Assembly: GCF_003590875.1 (NCBI RefSeq)
Contig: NZ_QYUN01000002.1
Coordinates: 1,240,001 to 1,304,000, forward strand
Reading direction: 5' to 3'
Length of the DNA stretch: 64,000 bases
Origin: Noviherbaspirillum cavernae
GTDB lineage: Bacteria; Pseudomonadota; Gammaproteobacteria; Burkholderiales; Burkholderiaceae_D
Position 1 is the stretch's first letter, and every line of letters begins with the position of its first letter. The position numbers and the translations under genes were made by a program. This document shows, piece by piece, positions 43,058 through 52,398 of the stretch. A model generated the notes under the pieces. It did no database searches and was not told the origin of the DNA. It saw only the letters and a program-made list of their open reading frames with translations.

Positions 43058-43094
43058 AAAGCCCGGGGCACGCCATGTACGCCCGGGCTTTTGT
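43058..43094 (+). terminator. intrinsic terminator after bactofilin
   Basis: AAAGCCCGGG and CCCGGGCTTT form a perfect 10-bp stem with a 14-base loop and further T. The symmetric A/T flanks would also serve the other strand, but no gene is convergent here. Confidence 0.75.
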
Positions 43095-43173
43095 TTGTGT
43101 CTGCAAGCCATGCGACAATAACGGCCTCCCGCTTGCAACATCGTCAAGCGCCTTGCACACACATTCGACATCC

Positions 43174-44040
43174 ATGCATCCGGAATACATCCTCACCTTA
43201 TCCTGCCCCGACCACCGCGGCATCGTTCATCGTGTATCGGGCTTCCTCGCCGAGAACGGTTGCAACATCATCGATTCCGCCCAGTTCGGCGATGCGCAGT
43301 CGAAGCTGTTCTTCATGCGCGTGCATTTTGCGGCGGAAAATCCGGAAGTCAGTGACGGCAAGCTGCGCGCCGATTTCGCGACGCTGGCCGCGTCCATGCA
43401 GATGAATGCGCAACTGCACGATGCGCGCAAGAAACCCCGCATGATGCTGATGGTGTCGAAGATCGGCCACTGCCTGAATGACTTGCTGTTCCGCTACAAG
43501 AGCGGTTTGCTGCCGGTGGAAATTCCGGCCATTGTTTCCAATCACACCGATTTTTACCAGCTGGCGGCCAGCTACAACATTCCATTCCACCATCTGCCGC
43601 TGGCAACAGGTGCTTCAGTCGAAGCCAGGCAGGCACAGGAAGCGCGCATCCTGGAGATCGTGACGTCGAACGATATCGACCTCGTGGTACTGGCGCGCTA
43701 CATGCAGATTCTGTCGCCGCCGATGTGCGAGGCGCTGAGAGGGCGCGCCATCAACATCCACCATTCATTCCTGCCGAGCTTCAAGGGTGCCAAGCCCTAC
43801 TATCAGGCGCACGAACGCGGCGTGAAGCTGATCGGCGCAACGGCGCATTTCGTGACGAGCGATCTGGACGAAGGGCCGATCATCGAGCAGGATGTGGAAC
43901 GCGTCGATCACGCGATGGAACCGGACACGTTGACCGCGATCGGGCGCGATGTCGAATGCGTGGTGCTGGCGCGCGCGGTGAAGTGGTTTGTCGAACACCG
44001 TATCCTGCTGAACGGTCACAAGACCGTCGTGTTCAAGTAA
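43174..44040 (+). CDS. purU: formyltetrahydrofolate deformylase PurU
   Basis: Hydrolyses 10-formyltetrahydrofolate to formate and tetrahydrofolate, balancing one-carbon units for purine synthesis. The protein has 288 residues, with an N-terminal ACT domain (YILTLSCPDHRGIVHRVSGF ...) and a C-terminal formyltransferase-fold domain. The catalytic region has VLARYMQILSPPMC, NIHHSFLPSFKGAKPYYQA (catalytic His, then FKG) and ATAHFVTSDLDEGPIIEQD (catalytic Asp). I chose ATG 43174 (MHPEYILTL), since upstream in-frame codons pass through the bactofilin terminator. A GART (purN) is excluded by the ACT domain. Confidence 0.96.
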   Translation: MHPEYILTLSCPDHRGIVHRVSGFLAENGCNIIDSAQFGDAQSKLFFMRVHFAAENPEVSDGKLRADFATLAASMQMNAQLHDARKKPRMMLMVSKIGHCLNDLLFRYKSGLLPVEIPAIVSNHTDFYQLAASYNIPFHHLPLATGASVEARQAQEARILEIVTSNDIDLVVLARYMQILSPPMCEALRGRAINIHHSFLPSFKGAKPYYQAHERGVKLIGATAHFVTSDLDEGPIIEQDVERVDHAMEPDTLTAIGRDVECVVLARAVKWFVEHRILLNGHKTVVFK

Positions 44041-44114
44041 GTCGTCTGACAGTCTGGCAGACCGATAATTTGGCAAGAGGGGCGGATCGCCGCTCCCTCA
44101 TCGAACAATGGCGC

Positions 44115-44786
44115 TTACGCCAGCACGCGGCGCAGCCACTTGCCGATATCCTCAATTTCCGCTTCGCACACCGAGTGCGGCATCATCATGTACTCGTGCC
44201 ATTCCACCTTGTAGCCGAGCGACTGAAGGAGGTCGCGCGACTTTTCCGCACGGTCGATCGGGATCACCGGATCGCCGCGGCCATGCGCCATGAAGATCGG
44301 CGTGTCATGGTTTGCACTATGGCGTTCCGCCGGGATCGTGGTGTGGATAGGTACATAACCCGACAGACACAACAGGCCGGCCAGCCTTTCCGGATGGCGC
44401 AAGCCGGTTTGCAGCGTCATCGCGCAGCCTTGCGAGAAGCCGGCGAGGATGATGCGTTCGGCAGGGATGCCGCGCGATTTTTCCTGTGCAATCAGTTGCT
44501 CGACCATTTCCTGCGATTTGCGCAGGCCCGCTTCATCCTCGCGTTTGACGAGGTCGGTACCGAGGATGTCGTACCAGGCGCGCATCACGTAGCCATTGTT
44601 GATCGTCACCGGCATGGTGGGTGCATGCGGAAAGACAAAGCGGATCGCCGGGCAACCATTCAAGTCCAGTTCGTTGACGATCGGTACGAAGTCGGACCCG
44701 TCCGCGCCGAGGCCATGCAGCCAGATAACGGCGACGGAGGGATTGGCAGCGGTTTCGATCTGAATGGTTTCAAGCAGGTTGGCCAT
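44115..44786 (-). CDS. carboxylesterase/phospholipase-type alpha/beta hydrolase
   Basis: A 223-residue esterase of the phospholipase/carboxylesterase (acyl-protein-thioesterase-like) family. Motifs: VIWLHGLGADGSDFVPIVNEL near residue 20, nucleophile Ser in ILAGFSQGCAMTL near 118, acid in HGRGDPVIPID near 170, and His in MMMPHSVCEAEI near 205. It is cytosolic, without a signal peptide. Function is probably general short-chain ester hydrolysis; neighbours are unrelated. Confidence 0.9.
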   Translation of the reverse strand: MANLLETIQIETAANPSVAVIWLHGLGADGSDFVPIVNELDLNGCPAIRFVFPHAPTMPVTINNGYVMRAWYDILGTDLVKREDEAGLRKSQEMVEQLIAQEKSRGIPAERIILAGFSQGCAMTLQTGLRHPERLAGLLCLSGYVPIHTTIPAERHSANHDTPIFMAHGRGDPVIPIDRAEKSRDLLQSLGYKVEWHEYMMMPHSVCEAEIEDIGKWLRRVLA

Positions 44787-44880
44787 GATGATTTTCCAGG
44801 CGGATTGAGAGTGTCAAGAAAACTTGGGGCAATGTGATGAGGGCTGCGCTTTGGACGTTTGAGCGGCAGCGCTGAACACT

Positions 44881-44908
44881 GTCGCTCCTCGCTTCGCTCG
44901 GAATGACG
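44881..44908. repeat. REP-like palindromic repeat, copy 3 (half)
   Basis: GTCGCTCCTCGCTTCGCTCGGAATGACG is cut here as GTCGCTCCTCG and CGCTCGGAATGAC. It is one arm of the same repeat type as 2672-2711 and 18155-18233, in the 136-base gap between the esterase and mog. Confidence 0.4.
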
Positions 44909-44922
44909 TCGGTGAATCGGCT

Positions 44923-45540
44923 TCAGCGCTGCCGGATTGCCGACTTCGGGCGGAATGCCTTGCACACCGCTTCATGGGTTTCGATGTACGGTCCGCCGAT
45001 CAGGTCGATGCAGTAGGGTACGGCGGCAAAAATGCCGGCGACGACCTGCTTGCCGTCCGCATCCTTCAATCCTTCCAGCGTTTCCTTGATCGATTTTGGC
45101 TGGCCCGGCAGATTCATGATGAGTGCCGCGTGATCCGGTGTTTCCCGGATTACTGCAACCTGACGCGACAGGATTGCGGTCGGGACGAACTTCAGGCTGA
45201 TCTGCCGCATCTGTTCGCCGAAACCGGGCATCTCCTTGGTACCGACTGCCAGTGTTGCTTCCGGCGTGAGGTCGCGCCGCGCGGGGCCGGTACCGCCGGT
45301 AGTCAGCACCAGATCGCATCGCATGTCGTCCACCAATTCGATCAATGCCTTCTCGATCGCCGCACGCTCGTCCGGAATCAGGCGTGTCTCCATCTTCCAC
45401 GGGCTCGCGAGCGCAGAGGTGAACCAGTCGCGCAGCGCCGGAATGCCCTGGTCTTCGTAGACGCCGCTCGAGGCGCGGTCCGAGATCGACACCAGGCCGA
45501 TCAGGACTTCGTCCGGATTACTCTTGTTCTTCGTCGTCAT
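44923..45540 (-). CDS. mog: molybdopterin adenylyltransferase Mog (MogA/MoaB fold)
   Basis: Adenylates molybdopterin with ATP before molybdate insertion, in molybdenum cofactor synthesis. 205 residues. Motifs: [19 protein letters not shown] near residue 15 (start of the fold) and [20 protein letters not shown] near 80 (the GGTG nucleotide/pterin loop), then [15 protein letters not shown]. It overlaps the upstream darP gene by 23 bases. No other moa/moe genes lie nearby. The length suits Mog more than MoaB. Confidence 0.9.
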   Translation of the reverse strand: MTTKNKSNPDEVLIGLVSISDRASSGVYEDQGIPALRDWFTSALASPWKMETRLIPDERAAIEKALIELVDDMRCDLVLTTGGTGPARRDLTPEATLAVGTKEMPGFGEQMRQISLKFVPTAILSRQVAVIRETPDHAALIMNLPGQPKSIKETLEGLKDADGKQVVAGIFAAVPYCIDLIGGPYIETHEAVCKAFRPKSAIRQR

Positions 45541-46105
45541 CTTGTTCCGCCGTTTGCGCCGGAGTGGGAGATTGCAGCTGCTTCAAGATCTGGAAGATTT
45601 CGCGATAGGCCTTGGGCGGCTTGTTCTCTGCCTGTTCCTTGCGCGCATTGCGGATCAGCGTGCGCAGGTGCTGCATGTCGATGTCTGGATGTTTCGCGCG
45701 CAATTCCGTCAGTGCATCGTCGTTGGCGAGCAGTTTTTCACGCCGCCGCTCCAGTGCATGCATTGCGGCGGTTTCCGCCTTCGATGCGCCTTTCCAGCTA
45801 TCGAGCACCTTGTGGATCGCGGCGATCTCGTCTTCTTCCAGTGTGCGCATCTTCTTGCCGACATATTGCAACTGGCGGCGGCGGCCTTCATGGTCCTTGA
45901 TCTTCTGGCACTCAAGAATGGCGTCGCGTACATCTTCCGGCATCGGCACGCGCTTGACGCGGTCTTTCGGCTGGTCGACGAGCTCTTGCCCCAGATCTTG
46001 AAGCGCGGTCATTTCACGCTTCAACTGCGACTTGGAAGGACGATCGTATTCCTGTTCGAATTCGTTGGATTGGAAGCCGCACGAGCCTCGGTTGGGATTT
46101 GGCAT
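45518..46105 (-). CDS. darP: ribosome biogenesis protein DarP (YjgA, DUF615)
   Basis: A 195-residue DUF615/YjgA protein that associates with the large ribosomal subunit in E. coli and is now called DarP. Conserved segments are [20 protein letters not shown] near residue 24, [25 protein letters not shown] (split here as [19 protein letters not shown]) near 65, and [16 protein letters not shown] near 140. The acidic tail EQDDDEEQE is typical. It is divergent from pmbA/tldE, the same arrangement as in many gammaproteobacteria and betaproteobacteria, and overlaps mog. Confidence 0.92.
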   Translation of the reverse strand: MPNPNRGSCGFQSNEFEQEYDRPSKSQLKREMTALQDLGQELVDQPKDRVKRVPMPEDVRDAILECQKIKDHEGRRRQLQYVGKKMRTLEEDEIAAIHKVLDSWKGASKAETAAMHALERRREKLLANDDALTELRAKHPDIDMQHLRTLIRNARKEQAENKPPKAYREIFQILKQLQSPTPAQTAEQDDDEEQE

Positions 46106-46266
46106 GGTAGGTATTGAGTAAGACGAAGTGTTCGGATCGTACTGTGCCGCGTGCCTGTGTTGATGCGGATGCCGCGGTTTTCAGCCGGACGCAGGGGGAT
46201 CACGACGTGGCATCAGTAAACGACTGCTATGATAACTGTTTTAAATGCCTTCCGAAGAATAAGCCC

Positions 46267-47631
46267 ATGAGCGCACCCGTATTTACCCATAGCCAGGACC
46301 AGTTGAAGCAGATCGCGCAGGATGTGCTGCGTTTCGCCAGGGAAAAAGGCGCATCGGACGCGGCGGTGGAGATCAGCGAGGGGAGTGGCTTGTCGGTTTC
46401 GGTACGCAAGGGCAAGATCGAGACGATCGAGCAAAACAAGGACAAGGGCATTGGCGTCACCGTCTATCTCGGCGAGGAGAAGCACATCCGGCGCGGCAAT
46501 GCCAGCACCTCGGATTTTTCGCGCCAGTCGCTGCAGGCGACGGTGGAGGCCGCCTATAACATCGCGCGTTTCACAGCAGAAGACGATTGCGCCGGCTTGC
46601 CGGATGCGGACATGCTGGAAATGTCGCCGCGCGATTTGCAACTCTGTTATCCATGGCTGCTGTCGACGGAAGATGCGGTCGCGCTGGCGACGCGTTGCGA
46701 AGCGGCGGCCTTCGCAGTCGACAAGCGCGTGACCAATAGCGAAGGCGCGGGTGTGTATGCGCAGCAATCGCATTTCATCTCGGCCAATACACGCGGCTTC
46801 ATGGGCGGCTATGCCTATTCGCGGCACACCTTGTCCGTTGCGCCTATCGCCGGCAAGGGCAGCAACATGCAGCGCGACGATTGGTACTCGTCAATGCGCG
46901 ATCCGGGCAAGCTGGCGGATCCGGAAGCGATCGGGCGCTATGCGGCAGAACGGGCGATGGCGCGGCTCAACGCGCGCAAGCTGGACACGCGCAAGTGCCC
47001 GGTACTGTTCGAAGCGCCGCTGGCAGCCGGACTGCTCGGCGCGTTCGTGCAGGCGGTGTCGGGCGGTGCACTGTATCGCAAGTCCACCTTCCTGCTCGAT
47101 TCGCTCGGCACGCAGGTGTTCCCGTCGCATATCCGGATCGTGGAAGACCCGCATGTGGCAGGCGCGGTCGGCTCTGCACCATTCGACGAAGAAGGTGTCA
47201 GGACCAGCAGGCGCGACGTGGTGAAGGACGGCGTCGTGCAAGGATATTTCCTGTCGACGTATTCCGCGCGCAAGTTGGGCATGAAAACCACCGGCAACGC
47301 AGGCGGCTCACACAATCTCGCATTGACTTCCTCGTTGACGACGCCGGACGACAGCTTCAAGGCCATGCTGAAAAAACTGGGTACCGGCTTGCTGGTGACC
47401 GAATTGATGGGGCAGGGCGTGAACTACGTGACTGGCGACTATTCGCGCGGCGCATCGGGCTTCTGGGTGGAAAATGGCGTGATCCAGTATCCGGTCGAGG
47501 AAATCACCATCGCCGGCAACATGAAGGACATGCTCCGGCAAATCGTTGCGGTCGGTGCCGACACGCTGATTCGCGGCACGAAACAAACCGGCTCGATACT
47601 GCTCGAAAACATGACGATCGCCGGCAATTGA
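46267..47631 (+). CDS. pmbA: metalloprotease-related protein PmbA/TldE
   Basis: A 454-residue PmbA (TldE), the non-catalytic partner of TldD in the heterodimeric metallopeptidase that processes microcin and CcdA. Family segments: FAREKGASDAAVEISEGSGL near residue 20, NSEGAGVYAQQSHFISANTRGF (as EGAGVYAQQSHF) near 160, DEEGVRTSRRDVVKDGVVQGY (as EGVRTSRRDVVKDGVV) near 315, and VTGDYSRGASGFWVENGVI at 390. The TldD HExxxH metal motif is absent, which separates PmbA from TldD. ATG 46267 has the usual MSAPVFTHSQ start. darP lies divergently, 160 bases away. Confidence 0.94.
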   Translation: MSAPVFTHSQDQLKQIAQDVLRFAREKGASDAAVEISEGSGLSVSVRKGKIETIEQNKDKGIGVTVYLGEEKHIRRGNASTSDFSRQSLQATVEAAYNIARFTAEDDCAGLPDADMLEMSPRDLQLCYPWLLSTEDAVALATRCEAAAFAVDKRVTNSEGAGVYAQQSHFISANTRGFMGGYAYSRHTLSVAPIAGKGSNMQRDDWYSSMRDPGKLADPEAIGRYAAERAMARLNARKLDTRKCPVLFEAPLAAGLLGAFVQAVSGGALYRKSTFLLDSLGTQVFPSHIRIVEDPHVAGAVGSAPFDEEGVRTSRRDVVKDGVVQGYFLSTYSARKLGMKTTGNAGGSHNLALTSSLTTPDDSFKAMLKKLGTGLLVTELMGQGVNYVTGDYSRGASGFWVENGVIQYPVEEITIAGNMKDMLRQIVAVGADTLIRGTKQTGSILLENMTIAGN

Positions 47632-48082
47632 GATTTACGGCAGAGGCGCAGTGATCGCTGTGCCTCTGCGCGCTGTTTCGCCTATGACTTGATTGGTGGT
47701 AGACGCACTTCCTCCTGATCCACCGCTTCATACGGTTCTTCCGCTCCTTCCTGCGTTTCGTTCGCGCGGCCACTCCTGCAGCCGTACCGAAGCGAAATTG
47801 CCTAGCCATATTTCTCCCATCCTGCTGGCTCTGCACCCTTGTCGACGACATGACCTTGGCCCATGCCGGGCCCAGCAATGGCGAAGATGAAAAACGCGCC
47901 GAAGCCGCATGAAAATTTTGAATGCATCGAGGTAAGTAGTTTCACGAATGTTAAGGTTTTCCTGTTGCAAACCTTGCACATCGTCCCTAGAATCGTGGGC
48001 TCGTAACACGAGCCAATAGCCCGGCTACGAACAATCCTTACAAAGAAGAGTTTTTCGGGTATTTAACTTTCCAGGAGGCAAA
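47632..48082. other. intergenic region with three inverted repeats, upstream of the TRAP genes
   Basis: No gene is supported. A hairpin GCAGAGGC/GCCTCTGC (47640-47669) follows pmbA and may end its transcript, without a T run. Two further 7-bp perfect inverted repeats, AAGGTTT/AAACCTT (47954-47976) and GGCTCGT/ACGAGCC (47999-48015), lie 68-130 bases before the first dctP gene and could be regulatory. Confidence 0.45.
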
Positions 48083-49162
48083 ATGGAACGTCGTTCCTTC
48101 CTTAAAAAAGCAGCCGTAGGCGCATCAGTAGGGGCAATCGCAGCCCCGGCATTAGCACAATCATTGCCAACCATTAATTGGCGTCTTGCATCAAGTTTCC
48201 CCAAATCACTGGATACGATTTACGGTGCTGCCGAAACATTTTCGAAGCGTGTTTCCCAACTGACCAACGGAAAGTTCAATATCCGCGTTTTCGCCGGCGG
48301 CGAAATCGTTCCGGCCTTGCAGGTGATGGATGCCGTGCAGGCAGGCACTGTCGAAATGGGCCACAGCGCGTCCTACTACTACTACGGCAAGGATCCTTCC
48401 TTCGCATTTGACGGCGTTGTGCCGTTCGGCCTGAATTCTCGTCAGCAAACTGCATGGTTCGACCAAGGCGGTGGCCAGGCGCTGATGCGCGAGTTCTTCA
48501 AGGACTACGGCATCGTCAACTTCATGGGCGGAAACACCGGCGCACAGATGGGCGGCTGGTTCCGCAAGGAAGTCAAGACGGTCAAGGATCTCGATGGTCT
48601 GAAAATGCGCATCGGTGGCTTTGCGGGGCGTGTGCTGCAGCGCTTGGGCTCGGTGCCGCAACAGATCGCGGGTGGTGATATCTATCCGGCGCTGGAAAAA
48701 GGCACGATCGATGCTGCTGAATGGATCGGACCGTATGACGATGAAAAGCTCGGCTTCAACAAGGTTGCGCCGTTCTATTACGCACCGGGTTGGTGGGAGC
48801 CAGGCCTGCAACTGTCCTTCTACATCGGCGTGAAAGAATGGGAAAAACTGCCGAAGGAGTATCAATACGCAGTCGAGGCTGCTTCCTACGAAGCGCACGT
48901 CGTCATGCAGGCGGAATATGATGCGCGCAATCCGGCAGCGCTCGCACGCTTGCTGAAGAACGGTGTGAAGCTGCGCAGCTTCTCCAGGGAAATCATGGAA
49001 GCTTGCTACAAGGCGACCAATGAGGTCATGGAAGAAGAATCCGCGAAGAACGCCAAGTTCAAGAAGATCTACGAACCATGGAAGCGTTTCCGTCAGGATC
49101 AGAACCAATGGTTCTCGGTGTCCGAATTGCCGATGCAGAACTTCATGATCAACCACAAGTAA
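48083..49162 (+). CDS. dctP: TRAP transporter solute-binding protein DctP/TakP-type, copy 1 (Tat signal)
   Basis: Periplasmic binding protein for a carboxylate, 359 residues, similar in plan to TakP-type 2-oxoacid receptors. The N-terminus MERRSFLKKAAVGASVGAIA followed by APALAQS is a twin-arginine signal. The core has RLASSFPKSLDTIYGAAETF near 35, FAGGEIVPALQVMDAVQAGT near 72, the ligand-site GLKMRIGGFAGRVL near 172, and YYAPGWWEPG near 232. AGGAGG lies before the ATG. A close paralogue follows. Ligand specificity (2-oxoacid, lactate, C4-dicarboxylate) is not determined. Confidence 0.92.
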   Translation: MERRSFLKKAAVGASVGAIAAPALAQSLPTINWRLASSFPKSLDTIYGAAETFSKRVSQLTNGKFNIRVFAGGEIVPALQVMDAVQAGTVEMGHSASYYYYGKDPSFAFDGVVPFGLNSRQQTAWFDQGGGQALMREFFKDYGIVNFMGGNTGAQMGGWFRKEVKTVKDLDGLKMRIGGFAGRVLQRLGSVPQQIAGGDIYPALEKGTIDAAEWIGPYDDEKLGFNKVAPFYYAPGWWEPGLQLSFYIGVKEWEKLPKEYQYAVEAASYEAHVVMQAEYDARNPAALARLLKNGVKLRSFSREIMEACYKATNEVMEEESAKNAKFKKIYEPWKRFRQDQNQWFSVSELPMQNFMINHK

Positions 49163-49180
49163 TCATCTTGCGATTGGCAC

Positions 49181-49212
49181 AGCCCGCAGCGCGAAAGCCC
49201 TGCGGGCTTTTT
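49181..49212 (+). terminator. intrinsic terminator after dctP copy 1
   Basis: AGCCCGCAG, 10-base loop, CTGCGGGCT and TTTT. It separates the two dctP genes, which suggests independent expression. Confidence 0.8.
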
Positions 49213-49416
49213 CATTTCGAGAAAACGTGCGCTGTCAGACGGTGGTTGGCATATGCTGAAAGGATGATGCGCACAGGGATGGTGCGTTGCCGCACGATTT
49301 TGTGTTGCAGTGAATCAATCCCAACTCTACAATTTGCGACGCTTGATGCATTGTTTGGTTTTTGCATCCCCAGGCAAATGACCGTACAGGTGTCTTTTAA
49401 TCCTAGAGGAGATCAA

Positions 49417-50499
49417 ATGGAACGTCGTTCCTTTCTTAAAAAAGCGGCCGTAGGTGCGTCTGTCGGCGCAATCGCCGCACCCGCGCTGGCTCAGTCACAA
49501 CCCACGATTAACTGGCGTCTGGCATCGAGTTTTCCAAAATCACTGGATACGTTGTTTGGCACAGCGGAAGTGTTCAGCAAGCGCGTGTCGCAGCTCACGA
49601 ACGGCAAGTTCAATATTCGCGTCTTCGCAGGCGGCGAAATCGTGCCCGCGTTGCAGGTAGTCGATGCGGTGCAGGCTGGCACCGTGGAAATGGGGCATAC
49701 GGCACCGTATTACTATTTCGGCAAGGACGCGACATTTGCATTCGATTGCGCAGTCCCGTTCGGTATGAGTTCGCGTCAGCAGACCGCATGGTTCGACCAG
49801 GGCGGTGGCAGAGAGCTGCTGCGTGAGTTTTACAAGGACTACGGGATCGTCAATTTCCTCGGCGGGAATACTGGCGCACAGATGGGCGGCTGGTTCCGCA
49901 AGGAAATCAAGACCCTCAATGACCTCAAGGGCCTCAAGATGCGTATCAGTGCATTCGCCGGCAAGGTCATGCAGCCGCTGGGATTGGTGCCGCAACAATT
50001 GGCCGGCGCGGACATTTACCCAGCCCTCGAAAAAGGTACGTTGGACGCTGTGGAGTGGACCACGCCCTATGACGACGAAAAGCTTGGCTTCCATAAAGTG
50101 GCTCCGTACTATTACGCTCCCGGATGGTGGGAAGCCGGCGCGCAGCTTTCGTTCTATGTCGGGGCGAAAGAGTGGGAAAAGCTGCCGAAAGAATATCAGC
50201 ACGCAATCGAGGCAGCGTCATATGAAGCGCACGTGGTGATGCAGGCTGAATACGATGCAAAGAATCCGGCGGCCCTCGGACGTTTGATCAAGGCCGGCGC
50301 GAAATTGCGTTTCTTCTCGAAAGAGATCATGGAGGCGTCTTACAAAGCTGCGGTCGCAACGATGGAAGAGGAAGCCTCCAAGAACGCCAAGTTCAAGAAG
50401 ATTTACGAGCCATACAAACGCTTCCAGCGCGACCAGAACCAATGGTTCTCGGTGGCTGAAACACCGATGCAAAACTTCATGATCAACCGTAAGGCCTGA
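49417..50499 (+). CDS. dctP: TRAP transporter solute-binding protein DctP/TakP-type, copy 2 (Tat signal)
   Basis: A tandem paralogue of the preceding gene, 360 residues. The first 27 residues (Tat signal) are identical in protein, but many codons differ (synonymous), so the duplication is not recent or the signal is under selection. The mature part shares long blocks (INWRLASSFPKSLDT, FSKRVSQLTNGKFNIRVFAG) with changes clustered around the ligand site (ISAFAGKVMQPLGLVPQQLAG). ATG 49417 has AGAGGAG before it; longer in-frame reading reaches into copy 1 and is not coding. A terminator follows at 50521. Confidence 0.92.
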   Translation: MERRSFLKKAAVGASVGAIAAPALAQSQPTINWRLASSFPKSLDTLFGTAEVFSKRVSQLTNGKFNIRVFAGGEIVPALQVVDAVQAGTVEMGHTAPYYYFGKDATFAFDCAVPFGMSSRQQTAWFDQGGGRELLREFYKDYGIVNFLGGNTGAQMGGWFRKEIKTLNDLKGLKMRISAFAGKVMQPLGLVPQQLAGADIYPALEKGTLDAVEWTTPYDDEKLGFHKVAPYYYAPGWWEAGAQLSFYVGAKEWEKLPKEYQHAIEAASYEAHVVMQAEYDAKNPAALGRLIKAGAKLRFFSKEIMEASYKAAVATMEEEASKNAKFKKIYEPYKRFQRDQNQWFSVAETPMQNFMINRKA

Positions 50500-50520
50500 T
50501 TAGTTTCGATCTTTACCTGG

Positions 50521-50552
50521 AACCCGCAGTGTGAAAACACTGCGGGTTTTTT
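50521..50552 (+). terminator. intrinsic terminator after dctP copy 2
   Basis: AACCCGCAGTGT, loop GAAA, ACACTGCGGGTT and a T-rich run (TTTTATTTT). A near-perfect 12-bp stem. Confidence 0.85.
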
Positions 50553-50595
50553 ATTTTCTGCGTTTTGAGCATTGATCCCGTATCAAAATGGGTAA

Positions 50596-50627
50596 CAAAA
50601 AACCCCGCAGGGAAATCCGTGCGGGGC
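50596..50627 (-). terminator. intrinsic terminator of dctQ-dctM
   Basis: Read on the minus strand: GCCCCGCA, 10-base loop, TGCGGGGT then TTTTTT. It ends the convergent dctQM transcript. Confidence 0.8.
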
Positions 50628-50649
50628 TCTGGAGGGGATATTTATCCGA

Positions 50650-52398
50650 CTAATTTTTGTCGGTATCCGTGGAGAAATTCAGCTGTGGAGCTTCCTCTCC
50701 TTTCTTGTCGCTTTCAGTGGAGAAGTCCAGCTGCGGCGCATCTTGCTCCTTGGTTCCCTCGTCGGTCATCGGCCGTTCAATGACCAGGCCTTCGGAGGAT
50801 GACGAGGCGACGCCCTTGTCAAGGAAGCTGGTGACCATTTGAGGAAATGCGATCACCAAAGCGACCATGACGAGTTGCAGCGCAACCCATGGCAATGCGC
50901 CCCAATATATGTCCGAGCTTTTCACTTCCTTGGGCGCTACACCGCGCAGATAGAACAGAGCGAAACCGAACGGTGGGTGCATGAAGGATGTCTGCATATT
51001 CACGCACAGCATGACGCCAAACCACACCAGTGCAGCGGATGCTGCGGCTTCCGGGCTTCCCATGCTTTCGAGCAATACCGGCGACAGGACCTTTTGCGCA
51101 ACTGGCGCGATCATCGGTACGACGATGAAGGCAATCTCAAAAAAGTCGAGGAAAAATGCCAGGAAGAAAATGAAGAGGTTCACAACGATCAGGAAACCGA
51201 TCCAGCCCCCCGGCAGCGATGTGAACAAATGCTCGACCCACATTCCACCGTCTACGCCCATGAACACCACTGAAAAGCAGGTGGAACCGATCAGGATGTA
51301 TACGACCATCGAAGTGAGGCGCATGGTCGATTGATAGCCGAGCACAATCAAATTACGCAACTCGCTAATGCGGCTCGCGCGCACGATCAGCCAGACGATG
51401 CCAACGTAGGCTGCGACGAGCCCTGCCTGCAAGAACGGCATTGCCGATTTGGCTACCCCGATTTCTGGCGCATAAAAAATCAGTCCGACCACTGCCGCCG
51501 CGCTTAAACCGAGTATGCCGATGCGAGCCACCAGCCGATCCTTGCGCGTGAACTCCTTGTTGCGCATGACAGCCAGTACGACTGCGCCGAGCGCACCCAT
51601 GGCGCCCGATTCCGTTGGCGTTGCAACGCCAAGCATCATTGTTCCCAGCACCATGAAAATCAGCACGGCCGATGGAATGATGCCGTGCAAGCATTTTTTC
51701 CAGAGAGCCCAGCCTTGGAGTGTACGTGCTTCTTTCGGAATGGCCGGCAACCAATCAGGTTTGATGCGTGACAGGAAGAAGGTATAGAGCATGAACAAGG
51801 CGATCTGCACCAGGGATGGACCCCAAGCACCCAGATACATGCTGCCGACATCGGCGCTGGCGGTCGGGGTTCGGAGCTGATCTGCGAGAACCACCAAGAC
51901 CAGTGATGGCGGCACCAGCTGCGTGATCGTCCCGGATGCTGCGAGCACGCCGGTGGTGTATCGCATGTTGTAGCCGTAGCGCATCATCACCGGCAATGAA
52001 ATCATCGCCATCGTGATCACCTGGGCAGCAACGGTTCCAGTAATCGCACCCAGAATGAAGCCGACGAGGATGACGGAATAACCCAGCCCGCCACGGATGG
52101 GGCCGAACAACTGCCCCATGGAATCCAGCATCTCTTCGGCCAGACCGCATTTCTCAAGAATGGCGCCCATGAAGGTGAAGAATGGAATCGCCAGCAGCAA
52201 GTCGTTGGCGAGGACGCTGCCGAAAATGCGTTGTGGCACCGCCTGCAGGAAGTTGACTCCAAAGAAGCCTAACTCAATCGACACAATGCCGAAAAACAGT
52301 CCGAGTGCCAGTAACGAAAAGGCGACCGGGAAGCCTATCAACATGAACAAAACAAGGCCGCCGAACATCAGCGGCGGCATATACTCGAGCGGAATCAT
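50650..52398 (-). CDS. dctM: TRAP transporter large permease DctM with repeated C-terminal tail
   Basis: The 12- to 14-helix permease of the tripartite (TRAP) transporter, 582 residues, an extended form (ordinary DctM is ~430). It starts MIPLEYMPPLMFGGLVLFML and has the family segments FFTFMGAILEKCGLAEEMLD near 85 and TGVLAASGTITQLVPPS near 155. The last ~60 residues are hydrophilic and contain two copies of APQL(D/N)FST(E/D)(S/T)DK, probably cytoplasmic. Its ATG overlaps the dctQ stop by four bases (52395-52398). It is on the strand opposite to the two dctP genes and converges on them. Transported ligand not known. Confidence 0.9.
   Translation of the reverse strand: MIPLEYMPPLMFGGLVLFMLIGFPVAFSLLALGLFFGIVSIELGFFGVNFLQAVPQRIFGSVLANDLLLAIPFFTFMGAILEKCGLAEEMLDSMGQLFGPIRGGLGYSVILVGFILGAITGTVAAQVITMAMISLPVMMRYGYNMRYTTGVLAASGTITQLVPPSLVLVVLADQLRTPTASADVGSMYLGAWGPSLVQIALFMLYTFFLSRIKPDWLPAIPKEARTLQGWALWKKCLHGIIPSAVLIFMVLGTMMLGVATPTESGAMGALGAVVLAVMRNKEFTRKDRLVARIGILGLSAAAVVGLIFYAPEIGVAKSAMPFLQAGLVAAYVGIVWLIVRASRISELRNLIVLGYQSTMRLTSMVVYILIGSTCFSVVFMGVDGGMWVEHLFTSLPGGWIGFLIVVNLFIFFLAFFLDFFEIAFIVVPMIAPVAQKVLSPVLLESMGSPEAAASAALVWFGVMLCVNMQTSFMHPPFGFALFYLRGVAPKEVKSSDIYWGALPWVALQLVMVALVIAFPQMVTSFLDKGVASSSSEGLVIERPMTDEGTKEQDAPQLDFSTESDKKGEEAPQLNFSTDTDKN

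Noticed and set aside
47504..47878. 124-codon minus-strand frame after pmbA
   Set aside because: Arg/Cys-rich composition and overlap with pmbA suggest a non-coding shadow.
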